A stretch of DNA of 64,000 bases from Elysia marginata. Lineage: Eukaryota; Mollusca; Gastropoda; Plakobranchidae. Under the pieces are notes generated by a model. The model had not been told where the DNA came from. It made no database searches and was given only the letters and a program-made list of their open reading frames with translations. The stretch spans positions 90,098-154,097 of the forward strand of contig BMAT01000545.1 of assembly GCA_019649035.1 (NCBI GenBank), read 5' to 3'. Both the position numbers and the translations under genes were made by a program. Shown piece after piece: positions 24,701 to 39,700 of the stretch. How positions within the stretch are numbered: the first letter of the stretch is position 1; every line of letters begins with the position of its first letter.

Positions 24701-27700
24701 TAGACTTTTTTCAAGACATTTTGAGAAAAAAAAAAGCGACTTTCAGATTGAATCAAAATGTTAGCCAAATTTACATATAGCCACTCACCATTACACACTT
24801 TGTGTGGGAATCAAGACCCCCATATCCCAGGCCTAACTAACCATTGTGAATACAGTGATGCTTCGTGATAACAAAAATTCTTAGAAATCACTCTGAAATA
24901 TATGATTGATCTATGAAGGAACAGCCTATTTATGGGCAAATGTCATCTTCTAAGGTCCTAGGGTTCTCATAGAGGCAGAGAGATTGAAAAGAGAAACAAG
25001 AGTCTTTTTAACATTTTAGTGTGTAGAAGTTTGAATGAGGAGTGGCTTTTTTCACTTTTTCAATCATTTCATTTAGGGTTTTAGACAGCTGTTCCCTTAC
25101 TGAATCAGCTGACTTAGATTCTTTTTGCAATTTCCAATATATATGAAAAGACCCACATAGAGAGAAAAACATATTTTGAAACCTCTGCAGTGGGGTATTT
25201 TTGCGGACATCGGAAAAAGCTCTGAGGTCATGTCTCTTTCGACAAAGGTAGTGTTAATTTCTACATAGTGACGATTCAGAACTTAATGCGGCATTGGCAG
25301 AGATGATGATTGATCATTCTAGGAACATGTGACAAAGTGCTGATTATTTTTTAAACTAAATTATAGAGAATAAAAAAGAGGGGCCTTAAAATAGCAGGGG
25401 AAGGCTCAGCCTGTCTTGAACTCTGGACTGCTCTGACTGAGAGAGCTGTAAGTTACCTTCTACTTCTAGGCCTCGATCTGCAGAAGAACTAATCTAGGCT
25501 ACTCTAGATCCCTATAAGCTTCTCTGGGAACTAAAAGGGACATAAATCTCATTAAAGACCTTAAGCTAGCCTTAGCCATTAGTTATGTAAACTAAAATCT
25601 GGCAATAGATCTAGTACTAAGTAATGATAATGTGGCAGTAGAAAATCATTATTTAGGGCCAAAAGAAAAGATGGGAAATGAAGAGACAGACACAAGCTGT
25701 AAAGACAGTGAACCTGTTTGTGTGTGTGTATGTGTGAGAGAGGGAGGGAGGGAGGCAGGCAGGCAGAAAGGGAGGGGAGGGGAGGGGGAGGAAACTCAAA
25801 GACATGATTTAGACAGGCGGAAAAGCTGATGGAACAAGAATCAGGGATGCAAGTTTTCCGATTTTAATCGGAATTCCGATTTTTTCGCCTCCCCCGATTT
25901 TTTCGATTTTCGTATTCTTTCTTAAACCAGACTATCAGCAACAAAAAAGTCGGAAAAATTATAAACTTATTAAAGTAAGAACTTAAACCGAGAAAAGACG
26001 ACCGGAAAATCGGAAGCAAATTATAAACCCTTTTCCAATTCTATGGCGATACCGATTATTTCTTTTTGTTTATCCGTCAGTCGATTTCCCTTTATATTTT
26101 ATATATATAACCTCATCGCCCGATTTCTTTTTCGTGATAAATTCGAAACTGTCCACACAATGGCCAATAGGCGTAAAAGCAAAAGTGAAAGTATGCTAGT
26201 TGCTACCGATAATTTTTCTTGTTAATGTTTATCTTTCGCATTTGTACACTCCGTGTAGATCTAGGCCTAGTCATAAATAAAAAGAACCCTTACGATAATA
26301 CGAACACATGGTTCTATGACTGTTCAAAACATCGAGAGTCCTTTATAATTCTTTCTTACATTACATCTAGATCTAGCCCTGAGCAATCTTGTGCACTTGC
26401 GATTTTGTTCAGTGATATTTCATATTGTGTTTGCTGCACTTCATTGACCTTTCCAGATTTGTTTAATTTTCAAGCAAGTGCCAGGCTAGAGGCTTAAACT
26501 CTTAGATCTAGTTGTCTTACTCTTCAAATCTAGATTAGATCTATTCTATCTTTCTATAGATCTCGATTAGACATGAAGAAACAGTGTAGCTAGTCATTAA
26601 CTGGCTCAGCCTTACTGGCTTACACTAGAAAATCTAGATCTAGACTCTAGTAACATTTACTAACAATCTAGATTTTGGTCATGGTGGCCATTCCAAGTCT
26701 AGATATAACCCAAATTAAGTTCTTGGATCGGGAATCTACAATCTCACATTGTGTTTCTATTTCAAAGAACAAATGTAGGAGAAAGACATCAATTCAATGG
26801 AGACTTTTATTCTAGTTATAGCAGGAAAAATTTCGGACGAGGATGGTGTTGCATGATGTTTGCTGTGTAAAAAGAGAGTTTTTTACCAAACTGGTGGCAA
26901 GATCGTTTTTGCTACTGCTAGACATTGAAAGACTGGCTTTAGTAATCAGAATAGCGCGCGCTCGGAAACTTTCATAAAAAAATTTCCTGCTTTTTTCTCA
27001 TGAGCTGCTTGCATCCCTGCAAGAATACAAGTTGGATATAGATAGATTTAAACAAATACAACATAATTATGAGGACAAAAAGAAAGATAGGGGACTTTTT
27101 AGTTGGAGTTGAGTCCATTCTTACCTTCTTTCCTTAAACTTGCAAAATTGCGAGCACTAGTACTACCAATAAGTATGTTTTACTATAAAATTTGGTTCAT
27201 CATTTTTTGAGATCCTTTGTGTTCTTATTGTTCTAAAAACTCTAGACTGACCAATAGAGCATTTATGCTCTACATTGTTTACTTCTGACTGGCACTTTTA
27301 CTATGATATTTTAGTTTTTAACACCCTTCTCATTGACTTTACCTGTGCCATGGAAAGCTTTAGATTATGTTTTTGGGGCTTGAATTCTTCTTTCTTTTAG
27401 AAAAAATGTGTAAGGTACATGATGTGGCATTGGTTTCTGTTTCAGGTCAGTGGCAAACACTCTCAAAGAATTGGAAGATGTACCTGTGTACGTGAGCCAC
27501 GTAACAAGCCCATCTTTGTTTTGGTGCCAGCTGGCCAACTGTGTAGAAATCTTGAAAGAAATCAGTGATATACTCGGGGCAGAGTTCAATGATCCAGAGC
27601 AACGGAAACTCACACAAGATGCTGGAACTGGAGACTTTGTAATTGCAAGAAGTTCTTGTGATGGTCTTCTTTACAGATCAAAAGTCCTGAGCCAACAAGA

Positions 27701-30700
27701 TGATAAGAAAGTTGAAAACAATGAGTCCAAAGTCTGTTTACAATTTATTGACTTTGGAACTGAGGGACAAGTAGAAAAAGATCATTTGTTCAAAATGGAA
27801 GGCAGTTTATTAAAATTTCCTGCACAGGCGTTCAGATGCAGTTTAGAGAATATTAAGCCAGAACAAGGAGACTCCTGGCCTCAAAATGCGTGTGAAAAGT
27901 TTACTAAAGTTGTCAAGGACAGAGAACTATCTTTGAGGCTGGTTGGCAGAGATCAAGATGGGACTTCACTTGTAGAGCTAACGGATCCACAAACAAGCCA
28001 ACCTCTCTCCTCGCTGCTCCTTGAAACAGGGTTTGCAACAGACTCTGTGGAGAAAGGCACAAAGAAATGCTCTGACTCTTTACTGCCAGCAGACACATCA
28101 ACATTTGATAATCTAGAAATAACCCACCCTATCATGGAGTCTACTGCAGCAGTTCAGGATACCACACAAGCAATGCAGTCCTTCAGTATTGAAGATGGCA
28201 AAGATGGACACTTCAGGTAAGTTTAATTTTGTTCAAAGGGAAGCAGTGAACGGTAAAAAGTTTGTTTCCTATATTAAACAAAAAGTGGTTTTAAAACAAT
28301 GTGTAGAACAAAATGGGTAAAGGTTGATGTATGAAGTTTGATAATGACTTTTAGATTGTGGAGTATTGTTGTAGTCTTCTTTTGGTCAATACAAAAAAAA
28401 GTTGATATATGTTAACAAAAAAGTGGTCAGGAGCGATATCTTGTGATGCATTAGTTACATTTTAGAGGAAGATGAAGAAAGAAAAAGGGTAGCGAAGGAG
28501 AGGAATAAAGAAATAGGAAGGCAGAACGGGGCACCTTTGAACAATTGTGTCACTACAGACTTTGCCAGTTCGATACCGAGACATCGATATAACTACTTTT
28601 ACAAGTCGGATGAGTCGGTGCTTTCTCTTATATTCCACAAGGCATCATGTTGAATGTTTTTATTCTTGTATATTCTTTTTTAATATAAAAAAAGAACAAG
28701 CCATTCTAAGAAAAACAATTGTAAGAGTAAAATTTATCTCTGATCTGTTAAAGTAGACAAAGCTAGGGTCTAGTGTGTGGGGAAAGAGATAAAAAGGGGG
28801 AACGAAGGAAACGAAAGAATTAACCTTTTTCTCGATTAATAGAAAACAATACATTCTAGACCGAAGTACACATTTAGATTTTGCAAATGTCATATTTTCT
28901 AAAAACTCCATTTTTCTCCGATATAAATTTCTATGTTGCATTTTATTTTTATCTAACAGAGTTTACAGCCTCAGCCTCCACACGGAATATGACATTTTAT
29001 TCAGCAACGTTGAAGTACCAAATACGTTCCATGTGCGACTATTAGAGATGGATAAACAGTTTGCCTCTCTTGTAGCTGAAATACAGCAGTATATTACCAG
29101 TGAAGCAGATGCAGACTCGCTAGAGCAGTTTGTCCCCAATGTGAATGATCCATGTCTTGTAAGATGGAACGAAACCTGGCACAGGGCAACAGTGCTTGAT
29201 CGGGAGGAACTCAAATGGAATGTCAGTGTTTTGTGTTTGGGTTGTTTTTCCTTAAAAGAATAAAAAACCTTTCTGGGCTGTTTGCTTCAAGCTGAAATTA
29301 AATTGAAACAATTTTGAAGAGAAATTCTGCCTCAGTAGAGGTTAAAAGTAAATGAGAAATGAAAATGTTCACTTTTTTGTAGCATTGTATTTTTCTTAAT
29401 ATTTGAGAAGCCATTTTTTAAACAAAACAGAAATAAGAAAGAGAGGTCAATTACCTAGTGACTCTTTAAAAAGGGTAGAAATGGCTCTTTTAGCTCTTTG
29501 GCAAATGGAGCCTGCATTTAGCCTCTTTTAAAGCAATTTAGCTTTCCAGATATACCTTAAAGAATATGAACTAAAATTCATTCCAATTTGAAGAATTTAG
29601 TACAATCAGAAAGGCTTATCTAGAAATGAATGATTTTAACTTTATTTATGAATTACTGACAAGAGCATTTGTATATTCAAAATGAAAATAGGTAAAACTC
29701 CAAGATTATGGAAGAGAACTGAGGGTGGATCCAACAGAACTTCGGAAAATGCCCCTACACTTCTTGGAGCTTCCAGCACAAGCCATAAAATGTTACTTGG
29801 CAGGCATTGTGTCTGTGGAACCAGAGTGGTGCAGTGATGCTATTGACTTTTTCAAAGGTAAGACATAAGACATAGTTCAATGTGGTGCAGTGGTGCTTTT
29901 GAGGTCTTGAAAGGTATGACATGGTTCGAAGTCATGCCAGGTTTTGCTCAAAACTTAAGTCCAGTAGCAGGTCATCTTTTAGTTTAACCTTAAAGGCAGT
30001 GTTTCTGGCTAGAATTTTTTTTATATTTAGGCTTTGCTAGGGAAAATGGCCGGAGGATTTATGTCTCTTTAATGGAAATAGACAATTTGGATCCAAACAA
30101 ACAATTAAAAAACCAAGAGGTTTTTAAAAGAAGATAAATGCAAAAAAAAAGAAAAGCGTAATTGAAAAAAAAACAACCCATTTTCTGGTTTCCGGTGACA
30201 TACTATCTCTTCAGTCTTAGGTTTTACATTTTCACGTTTTGTTTAAGCAATTTGGCCTATAAGTTATGAAATTTGTAAAGTTGGAATTGGTGTGGTTTGT
30301 TGTGTTGATTTTAATTATCTTGGTTCTCAGGATGTAACATTACTTTAAAGGATTTGATTTATGAAGCATATTGTATGTCCCTTCTGCTTTAAAACATTTG
30401 TTTTCTAACCTTGAATACCTTCGGATTTCTCCAAGATAAAGATAGAACTGAAATATCCTTTTGATTTCTTTTAAAGGAAAAATTGAATGTATATTGCATA
30501 TTTATCCACTAGGGAAACAAAAATTTCAAAAATTTTTATGCTGTTTGCCATGCCTTCAGTAATTTAAAGAAGGGCAGGGCTTAGAATGTTTTGGATAGAT
30601 TCAACCATTTTGCGCGTTATCTATTGAATATTTCAGAAATCTTTTTAAATACATTTTTTTCAAATTTTTCATAACTGGACAAATAAAAAACATGAAACTT

Positions 30701-33700
30701 GTGTATGAGTGTTCTGATTTTCAAATTCACAGATAGAGCTGGAGATGGCAAGTTCTGCATGTATGTAGTAGAGGATGCTCATAAACTTGATAAAGGAAAG
30801 TATGGTGTGGTCATTAGTGATCTGGAAAGCTCAGAATCAAGTTCCGTCAACAGAGCGATGGTTGATCTTGACTATGCTACGGTAATTCTCACAATATTTG
30901 GAGTTATTCAAAGACTCAGATTGTCGCCCTTTCACAAAGGCAAATGTCAGGATTTCTTTAACTAGTTTATGACCTTTTCTCTTATTTATGAACAAAAGTT
31001 TTACATAAACCAACATATAAGTCTTTAAGACATCTTTTGAATTAAAAATTTGGGTGTAAAACATGGAATGGTATATCTGTATATTGAAAAAAGAAAAAAA
31101 AAGAAAAATTAGGCAATTGAGTCATTCTGTCTGTCTTTAGTAGCATTTACGGTGCCCTTGCCTTATTTATTCCCTTGCCCTTCAGGAATAGAAATGACAT
31201 AAAAAAGAAAATATTTTTCCCTTGACTCTAAGCTATATGGTAACCCTTCAATGTGGTTGCTGATTCTAATTTTGACTAAATGAATCCAAATATACTTTGC
31301 CAAGCGAAAAGCTGATGCAAAATCTGAAATCAAATTATTTCTAGTTATGTCTTCAAAATCAATAGCTCATAATTGCTTGATTCTAAATTAGCCTCAGAGC
31401 ATATGTTTGATTTAAATGAATGATATAGAAATCTTGAACTTATTAACCGCACTTTTTTGTTACAATTCCATTTGTTAACTCTTGTTTGTAAATTAGTCCT
31501 GTGGTTAAAGGTAAAGAATAATAAATATCTATGAACGCTTTTTCCTTCATACATCTTCATTTTAAACAAACTTTATTGATCAAACTTGCTTAAATTGTAA
31601 TCTCTATTGTACTTATTGTAGCAATAAGCTTTACCACACCTAACACCATGTAGACTTGAACATCAGGGAACTATAGAGAGTTTTAGCTTCTGAAATTATT
31701 TAGATTGTATAGTTATTACAGTACACCACAACTGATTTCAGGTGGCTGAAAGCTGTCTGTTGTAAGAATTTAAAAGAAAACTTAAAATTTAGCTGAAGGA
31801 CTAATAGTTTTTACATCTTTTTCATGTAGAACCTCTATTGCATCTCTATATTTTACAAGATGACTGTTTGGACCTTCCAAGTCTATATTCTTGTTTCTGA
31901 AAAGAAAAAAAAATGTTTGGCATGCGAGGGATGTGGGAGTTGAGAGCACTAGTGTCATGCATCACAGAAAACATAAGCTTTCATTATGAATTTGAAAAGA
32001 CAAAAAGTTGTAATAAAAGTAGCTCATGCAGCTATTTGATTTTCTTTCAATTTTCTAGTAATTAGTGAGAGCAAAACCAAGAGATGGCTTTTGGTCCTTG
32101 GTACAGCAGTCCATCATGACAAGTCAAAAAAGCATTGTGATAACAAAAAAAATACTTATTCAAGGCGATCTGTGTAAATCAGGCACAAGTTCAGAATTTT
32201 GATGTATTTAGTTATTTAAAGTTCACAAAACTGTACCATATGTCCTTTTAAAGGTGGAAAAAGTTTATAGCTTATCTATATCTTGAATGGTTTCTTTTTT
32301 GAAGTCATTAAAATGGTTTACTTTGTATTAAATTATTATACTTTAAGTGCTTTAACTCATAATTGCCTCACATATTATATAGATATGAATACTGATGATT
32401 AAAGTTCAATGAGATTTACTGATAGTCAGTATAAAATAGATTGTTTATGTTTGTAAAATTTTATCTTTATTTTTGCAGAAAGTTTTCACCATTAAATCTA
32501 TTGTTTTGTAAAATATCCTTCAGGTGGTACCCGGTTCGTACATTGATATTCAGCTGGACATGGAGAAAACTTTGGACACTAATATGCTTAATGAACTAGG
32601 TCAGTACCTCTCTGGAGTTCTGATAGACTTGATGTTGTCAACTAACTTAACTTTCTGTCAACAATAACAAACTTACTTCTTTAAAGATTGTTACATTCTA
32701 TTACCTTACAGACAAAAATTAGTCAAAAACCTTTACACCTTAAGAGCAAATTGTCTTCCTTCCTCACAGATATTATGTTGCATTAAGCTAAGTGTTAGTG
32801 AAAAATCTGCATCTAGCATTTGACCTGGTGGTAATCTTGTTTTGCCTGATCTGGTGAAGTTCAATTAAAAAATCTCTGTGGTATTTCCAATGCATGATTT
32901 AGTTTTTCAGCATCCAATTTATTCACGTCTTTCTGCAGAGGAGTCTTTCAATGAAGTTTCCCTGTTAAAGTGCAATGCAGATGATGTAGGAGAAACTGAT
33001 GACGCTGGTGAGATTCTTTTTATATAAGAATATCAATTGTAGTCTCAGGCTTTTTTTTCTTTACACCTTTTTTCCAATTTGGATGGCAAAAAATAGTCTT
33101 AAGCCTGAAACTATGAGTATTGCACTTTTTTTTTACTTGCAAGTTCTAATCACATTTACAGCATTTACAATATTTAATCCACTAAGTATGTGTATGAAAA
33201 ACAATTAAATGCTGTTTATTTCCTTTTATTTAATGTTGAATAGTGAAAAAAGGTGGACATAATGAAATTTCCAATGAAGGCTTAAAGTCAAGACACCTGG
33301 TTTTTAAAAATCCCAAGAGATGAAATTACAGGTGTAGATGCATTTTTTTGAAGTCTTGGAATATAGGAGAATGCATTTCATAAGTATGACCTCTTTTAAT
33401 TGAAAAAATGTAAATTTTTTTAATTGATGAGAGAACTCCAAGAGAATGAACAATTGAATTTTTGTAAATCCTTTGCAACAGCAAAAGCAAATTGAAGAGG
33501 TAGGAAAAATTATTAAGAAAACGTGACTTTAATATTACTACTTCAGTTGAACTTCTTGGTTATTACTAAAACCAAGGAATATTTTTTTTTTAGAAATTGA
33601 AAAAAAAAGAAATCCAAAATAATCATACATTTTAGTCATCAAGAAATTAATGAATGTGAAGCCTTAAGTGTCAATTTTGGGCACGACAGGAAAAGTTTAT

Positions 33701-36700
33701 CTTTTCTTTTCTGTCATTTCTCCATAACTCCAGCTTTTGTGATGGAATCAGGTGAGGCTCATAGTTATTGTGACTCATACAAAGAGAGTGACATTTCCAA
33801 GTCATGTAAGAAAAAAGTAGATCCCCATCTATACCAACTTGTTCAGATCACTGACAACAGCCGTGAGGGCTCTGAAGCTGGGGATAGTGAGCTGCAGGTG
33901 CTGAAAACATCTGGGCAAAACTACGAGAACAAAAATAATAGTTTTTGCTTGGCTCTTGATGTGGAGAGAATAGAGCAAAACGGTTGCCTTGATATAGAAA
34001 CTAGTGATGCTGTTGTGCCTTATGAAGGTTTTGATGGAGAGATATCCACAGAAAATACACAGGCTTTAATTAAGGAAATGTGCAAGTTGGACGACAAAAG
34101 CAATGAGCAGGCAAAAGTGGAGTCTAAAGAGAAAGAAACTCTCGCAATCAACCAAAATGAATTGCATCTTGACTCCTCTCTGAAGGATAAAACTTCATCA
34201 CCGGGCACTCATGAGATGAAACCGCTTTACACGTGGAAATTGGATGGAAAGGCTCTCCCAGTTCAGAAGAGTGTAGAAGTTCAAAAGCAAAGTTCAAATG
34301 ATGTTCAAGAAGATAGCCATATAAAAGGTATTTTGATTATCAAATCTTTTGTTCCAGTTTTTTTCTCTGGATTTAATTGACTAATTTTTTTCATGCTCTG
34401 AAACTTTAGAGAAAATAGAAAGTTATCCAATGGGATTGTGGATGAAAATATTAAGCATTGGAACATTCAAGTCACAGTTTCAGAAGTTGCATGGATAAAA
34501 ATACACAGCAAAAGAAAATCCAAGGAAAAAAAATATAGAAAGACTTAGGAACTTGAAAGTGAAGGAGAAGTGAAGGAGAAATTATAGAAGTTGAACTTGT
34601 TAAATTAAATTATTAAAGTAAAATAATTTTTTTGTTTCCTTCTTTTTTAAAAATGATTTTTAATTTGATCAGATTGCTTCCTAAGGATTGGAATTTAGAT
34701 AGTCATTGAAAATTCTTTATTATTGTTTAATGAATGATATTGAAGGTTAAAGATTTTAAAAGCTTTTAAATATATCTGTGTCCTAATGCTATATCATAAT
34801 TTTCTATGTATACATAGGTATAAGAACAGGATACATAGATGAAAAAACAGGTGAAGAAAAGAAACTAGAAGTTTGTGACATTCATCCGCAAAAAAATGAA
34901 CCAAAAGACAGTTATGAAGATTCAAAAAATGAGAAAAAAGCACAAGGCCACTTCCCAGAGGCGAAATCTAATGATAAGGTTATTGAGATCACACTGGAGC
35001 AGCATCGCACTGCAGAAGAAATCAGCAAAGAAGAAGAAACTTCATCCAGCAAATTTGACCACAGCAGAAGCAGCTTGGCAACTGTAAGTGAGGTCGAAAT
35101 GGAGTGGGACGACCTGATAAGTTCGAAAGATAACTCAAAGGCTGCCAAAGGAATGTCAGAGGAAAATAAAGATAAACAGAAGTTGGGTGAGAGGGAAGAG
35201 GGTGTCTCAGCACCGTCATCTTCTGAGAAAAGTGGCTCAAATAGTGAACACACTCCGTCCATCAGTCCTGAGAGTGGTGACGTGAACATCATGCTGGAGC
35301 AGGATAGTGACCCTAAAAACTCAAGTATCTCGGAATCAAAGTCTTTAAAAGAGTGTAGGATGCGCTATAGGTCAAGCACTCCCTCCAAAACAGTGAAAAC
35401 AACAAAAGCTCAAAGAAGAGTAAAGTGCAGGAATTTAGCCTATTCAAAAACATCTGATGATGCTTTTTTAGCACATGCAACCACAACAAGTATCAATACA
35501 GCGTATGCTACTGAAGAGGGCCTACAGCCCCCTAAACTCACAGACCAGACAGAGGCTGGAATGTTTCTTATTGACATCAAAGGTGAAAACGCACCAAAAG
35601 AAGAAAGCGTTGAAGTTCAGCCAAGTTCGGGCTCATCTAAAATTGAAGAACTGCCGTATGATGCTGAAAGTCTTGAGACTGTTGCAAAAGCTCAGAGCTT
35701 GACAAAAGAATCACAATATGAAGATGTAAAATATCTAAAGTCGTCTGAAAATGTTGAGATTGCAGAAGTAGAAGAAGAGGCAAGTATTGAAAGTGGCAGG
35801 AGTTCCTCAACTGAAGCATCTTTCAAAGAGCAGTCAGGCAATGAAGTCACACAGTTTATGAGTTGCCCTGAGTCAGATGATTCAAATGTGTCTATTGGAG
35901 ATAATAAAGTGTCTGGGGCCTGTCACCCTTCGTCAAAAGACAAAAGCATAGCTGAATCCAACACATATGGGCACAGGGCAAAGGAAAAGCAGTCTGAGGA
36001 GAGGCTCCTATGTTATGAAGCTTCTCCAGAGAAAAGTAGTTTTGACACTACTGCAGATGAATATGAAAGCTGCTCTGAGACTGGCCCTGACGACAGTGAA
36101 AGCCATGGCTTTTTAAACTCTTTAGAGGCTATTCAAGGAAGCATAGCTCTGGAAAATCTCAGTTCGTTCTCTTTATCTGAGACAAACGGAAAAGAAACTA
36201 GCTGTGACACCACAAGCCTCCTGTTATCAGGTTCATCTTTTGATACCTCAGCTGCAACAAGTGACACAGTGTCCACTCTAGGAAAAGATGATTACTCTGA
36301 AGACTTCACATCGTCTCAGCTTGATGATGACTCTTATCTTGAGGGACTGCTAAACCAGCCAAAGGCTACCACTGAATCCTCTTCAAGCTTGACTTCTAGT
36401 GAGACCAATAGTCAAGAATCTTCTTGTACCACAGGAAATGACTCTGTGTCAACACCATTAAAAACAACAAAAGAATGTGAATTTAAAGATGATCCTTACC
36501 ACAAAATTTCAGGGCAAGAAACAGGAAAAGAAGACTCTTTGCAGACTGATGCTTCTAGTGAGGTTGTCGTAGCAAAACTGCTCAAAACTGAAAGTGCCTT
36601 TTGCCCAAATGAAGCAGCCGACAACACTGGAGCTGAAAGTGTTTCCAATGAAGGTGTTACCGGAACAGAAACTATTTATGTTCCTAGTGAGGATGTAGCG

Positions 36701-39700
36701 TGGAAACAAAAGATAAGTCAGAAGGAAGTAAGCCTATGTGACATAGAAACTGTCTACAAGGATTCAGATCCCAATACAAATAGAGCCATAAGTATTGATA
36801 ACATGTGTTCAGCAAATATAGAAAGCACGGCTCAAGATGTTGCTATTGAAGTTGAAACACTGAAGGAGATTGAAAAACAAGACAATTTTAGTCGGGGTTT
36901 AGTAGTAGAAGGACTTAGAATTGGAGATGTTTCATTCAATGATGTACCAGCACAAGAAGACATTGTTGGAAGTGAGTTGTGCAAAGATAAATTGGATGAA
37001 GAAATGCAGGAAGATCATCCTTGTGATGATGTAGAATCTGAAAGCTCTCACAGGGAGAGTACAACTATAAAGGGAAAACAAGAAAATCTTGGTAGCCAGT
37101 CTGACTTAAAAGAAACTGAAGAGCTTCCAAGCGTTGAACATGACCCTCAAATTACCAAAAATGAGTTGAAACAATGTGATGAGAAAGGCGGTGTAAATAT
37201 TGAATGTCATGAGAGTAATATGAAGGAAATGATGGGAGAGCTTACTGAAAAGCATGCTGTTGATGACAAAAATATAAATGATGCGGATGGAACAACCAAC
37301 TCAGAGCAGTGTACTGGTGAAAATTTTCGAGAGATATTGAGCCCAGGAGCCAAGCGTGAGAGTCTTATTTGCCCTTGTTTTGGCTCCTCTTTTCCTTTTG
37401 TATTACACATTTTTTTTTCAAACTTTTTAATTCTGTGTTAACAAAAAGTAAAGCCTGTTTTTTGTTTTAGTATTACATCTCCATTTTATTACTCTGATGA
37501 AATTGAAAGTAAAAGTTTGTTTTTCTTTTTTAAGAATTGTAAGTTGTGATAGTCTGATTTTTTAAAATGAAATTTGGTGATACAAGACCACATAGCCCTG
37601 ATTAATCCCAATAAAGAAGTATAAGAACTATTTAAAGTCACAAGCCTGATTAAAGAGGCAGCTATTGATGATTATGGAAACAAAATGCTGCTTTATTTGA
37701 AAATTGAAAAGTGTAACTGTTTCAGAATATAAGTTAAAACATTGTATGGAGTTGCTGTTAGGGAGAAGTATCTTATAACTTATTGCAGCAGATGCAGTAC
37801 AGCACTTACATTTTATGAAATGAAAATTACATCTGAATGAATCATTTACAAATGACACTTGGAATCAAGAAAATGCCAGTGTTAACCATCGGCTATGTTG
37901 GAACGATATTGATAGAAATAAAGGAGGAGAGTTTTACTCTTGTTACAAAATGTGAAATTTGATCAAGGGAAGGATTTAACTTTACATTTTTAGGTTTTGA
38001 TTGTGTTAGTGCTGGGCATTTTTGCTAGTTGATAAGATGTTTCAACTCAATTTTCTTTTTTTTTTTTTTCACTTGATTTTTATGTTTTGGAGAAAGATGT
38101 TGGGATACCACTTTTAAAACTTGCTTATGCTTTTGACTTGAAGCTCAAATTGTTTTTGTTTTATTTTACTGAATGACTCAAAATTTTTTATGTTTAAATT
38201 TATAAGTTTGTTTCATTTGTTTTTTGTTGTTTTTTTTTCCTGGTCTTGCCTGCATGTGAAGACCTTTGCAATTAATGAATTATGGCTATTTTGGTATATT
38301 TTGAAACTATTTCAACTGAAGTTGTGTAAGACTTGCCTACCTAATTAAATTGGCTAACTGCTGAATTTTTTCTTTAAAGTTTTGGAAGAAAGTTTTCAAT
38401 TTTTTTTTATTTTAGTATTCTGGACTTAATCATAATATGAACCAAAAATAAGAAGTAAATAAGAGTCATTTCAAAACCTTCTTTCTTCTAATTAAAAAAA
38501 ACTGACTTCAATATTGTTATTATTTGCTATATGAGAAAATGTCTTGATTTAGTGGTATTTCTATCAAAAGATGATTTTTATTAAATTTTCTATTTGTATT
38601 AAATACCTTTACATTCATTCCTAGTGGTAATGAACTTAAAACTTGTAGGCTTTAATACTGAAATATACAGATAGGTTAAATATATTATTGTGAAATCATC
38701 TGGTTTTTTTTTTTTTTTTTTTTTTTTTNNNNNNNCCATTTAATGTGTTACAAGATGTATAGATGAATGATCTGAAACAATAAATAAATTATAACAGTAA
38801 AGAGCCATTTCTAAGTAGCTTCTAATCCACTATAAATGCTCTAGCTTTGTGCTTTCCATGTGTTGTCTGACTGACCATTTGGAACCAAATAAACTTTGGA
38901 ACTCATAGACGAGCAGCAGGTTTAGGACACCACTCTTACTGTCTTAGCATGTTGACACAGTCTTTCTCTGCACATAGCTGGGTACTCATTTAATACCTGA
39001 GGATAGTAAGAAAAAGTGTATAAATAGCCTTCCTCAAGGCTAAATACCAACCTCGATCCAGGGCTTGAACCCCATAACTCTCTCCCACAGGATATATTAC
39101 TAAACAAAAATAAGAGCTTTATTTAAGACATTCAAATTTTTTTTATAGATGGCCACACCAGTGTTATATTTTGATTGATTAGGCTTTACTTTATAGGGCC
39201 CGTTGTTAAAAAAGCAGCTCTAGAAAAAAGAGAAATTTCACATTGTTTTATACATTTCATATAATTGATTGAGGCCAACAAGTAACAAACAGACTAATGA
39301 CCTCAAATTATCCATTTCAGGAGAAGATGAAGGCAATGATGATGATGCTTACTATGATGACTCACAGGTATGTTCTCTTAATGACTAATGAAAACTTACT
39401 AATGTTTTCTTTTCAGATTCTGATGTTGTTTTTAAAATTTTCTTCTGAAAGTGAGAAAAGTTAAAAAATTGGTTTAGTGATACAATTGGATCTCTGAATT
39501 GGGACACTTGATAACTAGGAAACCTGGGAAATAGGGGAAGGATTTGAAACAACAGAATTTTTTGTATATATAAATTACTCTGCTAGTGTTAATCAGGAAG
39601 AGGGACCTGGCAACTCAGGAAGCTTTAATAAAATTTGTGTGTAAATTCAGGGGGGAAAAGAACATAAATAAATCTTTTAAAAATAAGGCTAATGTAAGGT

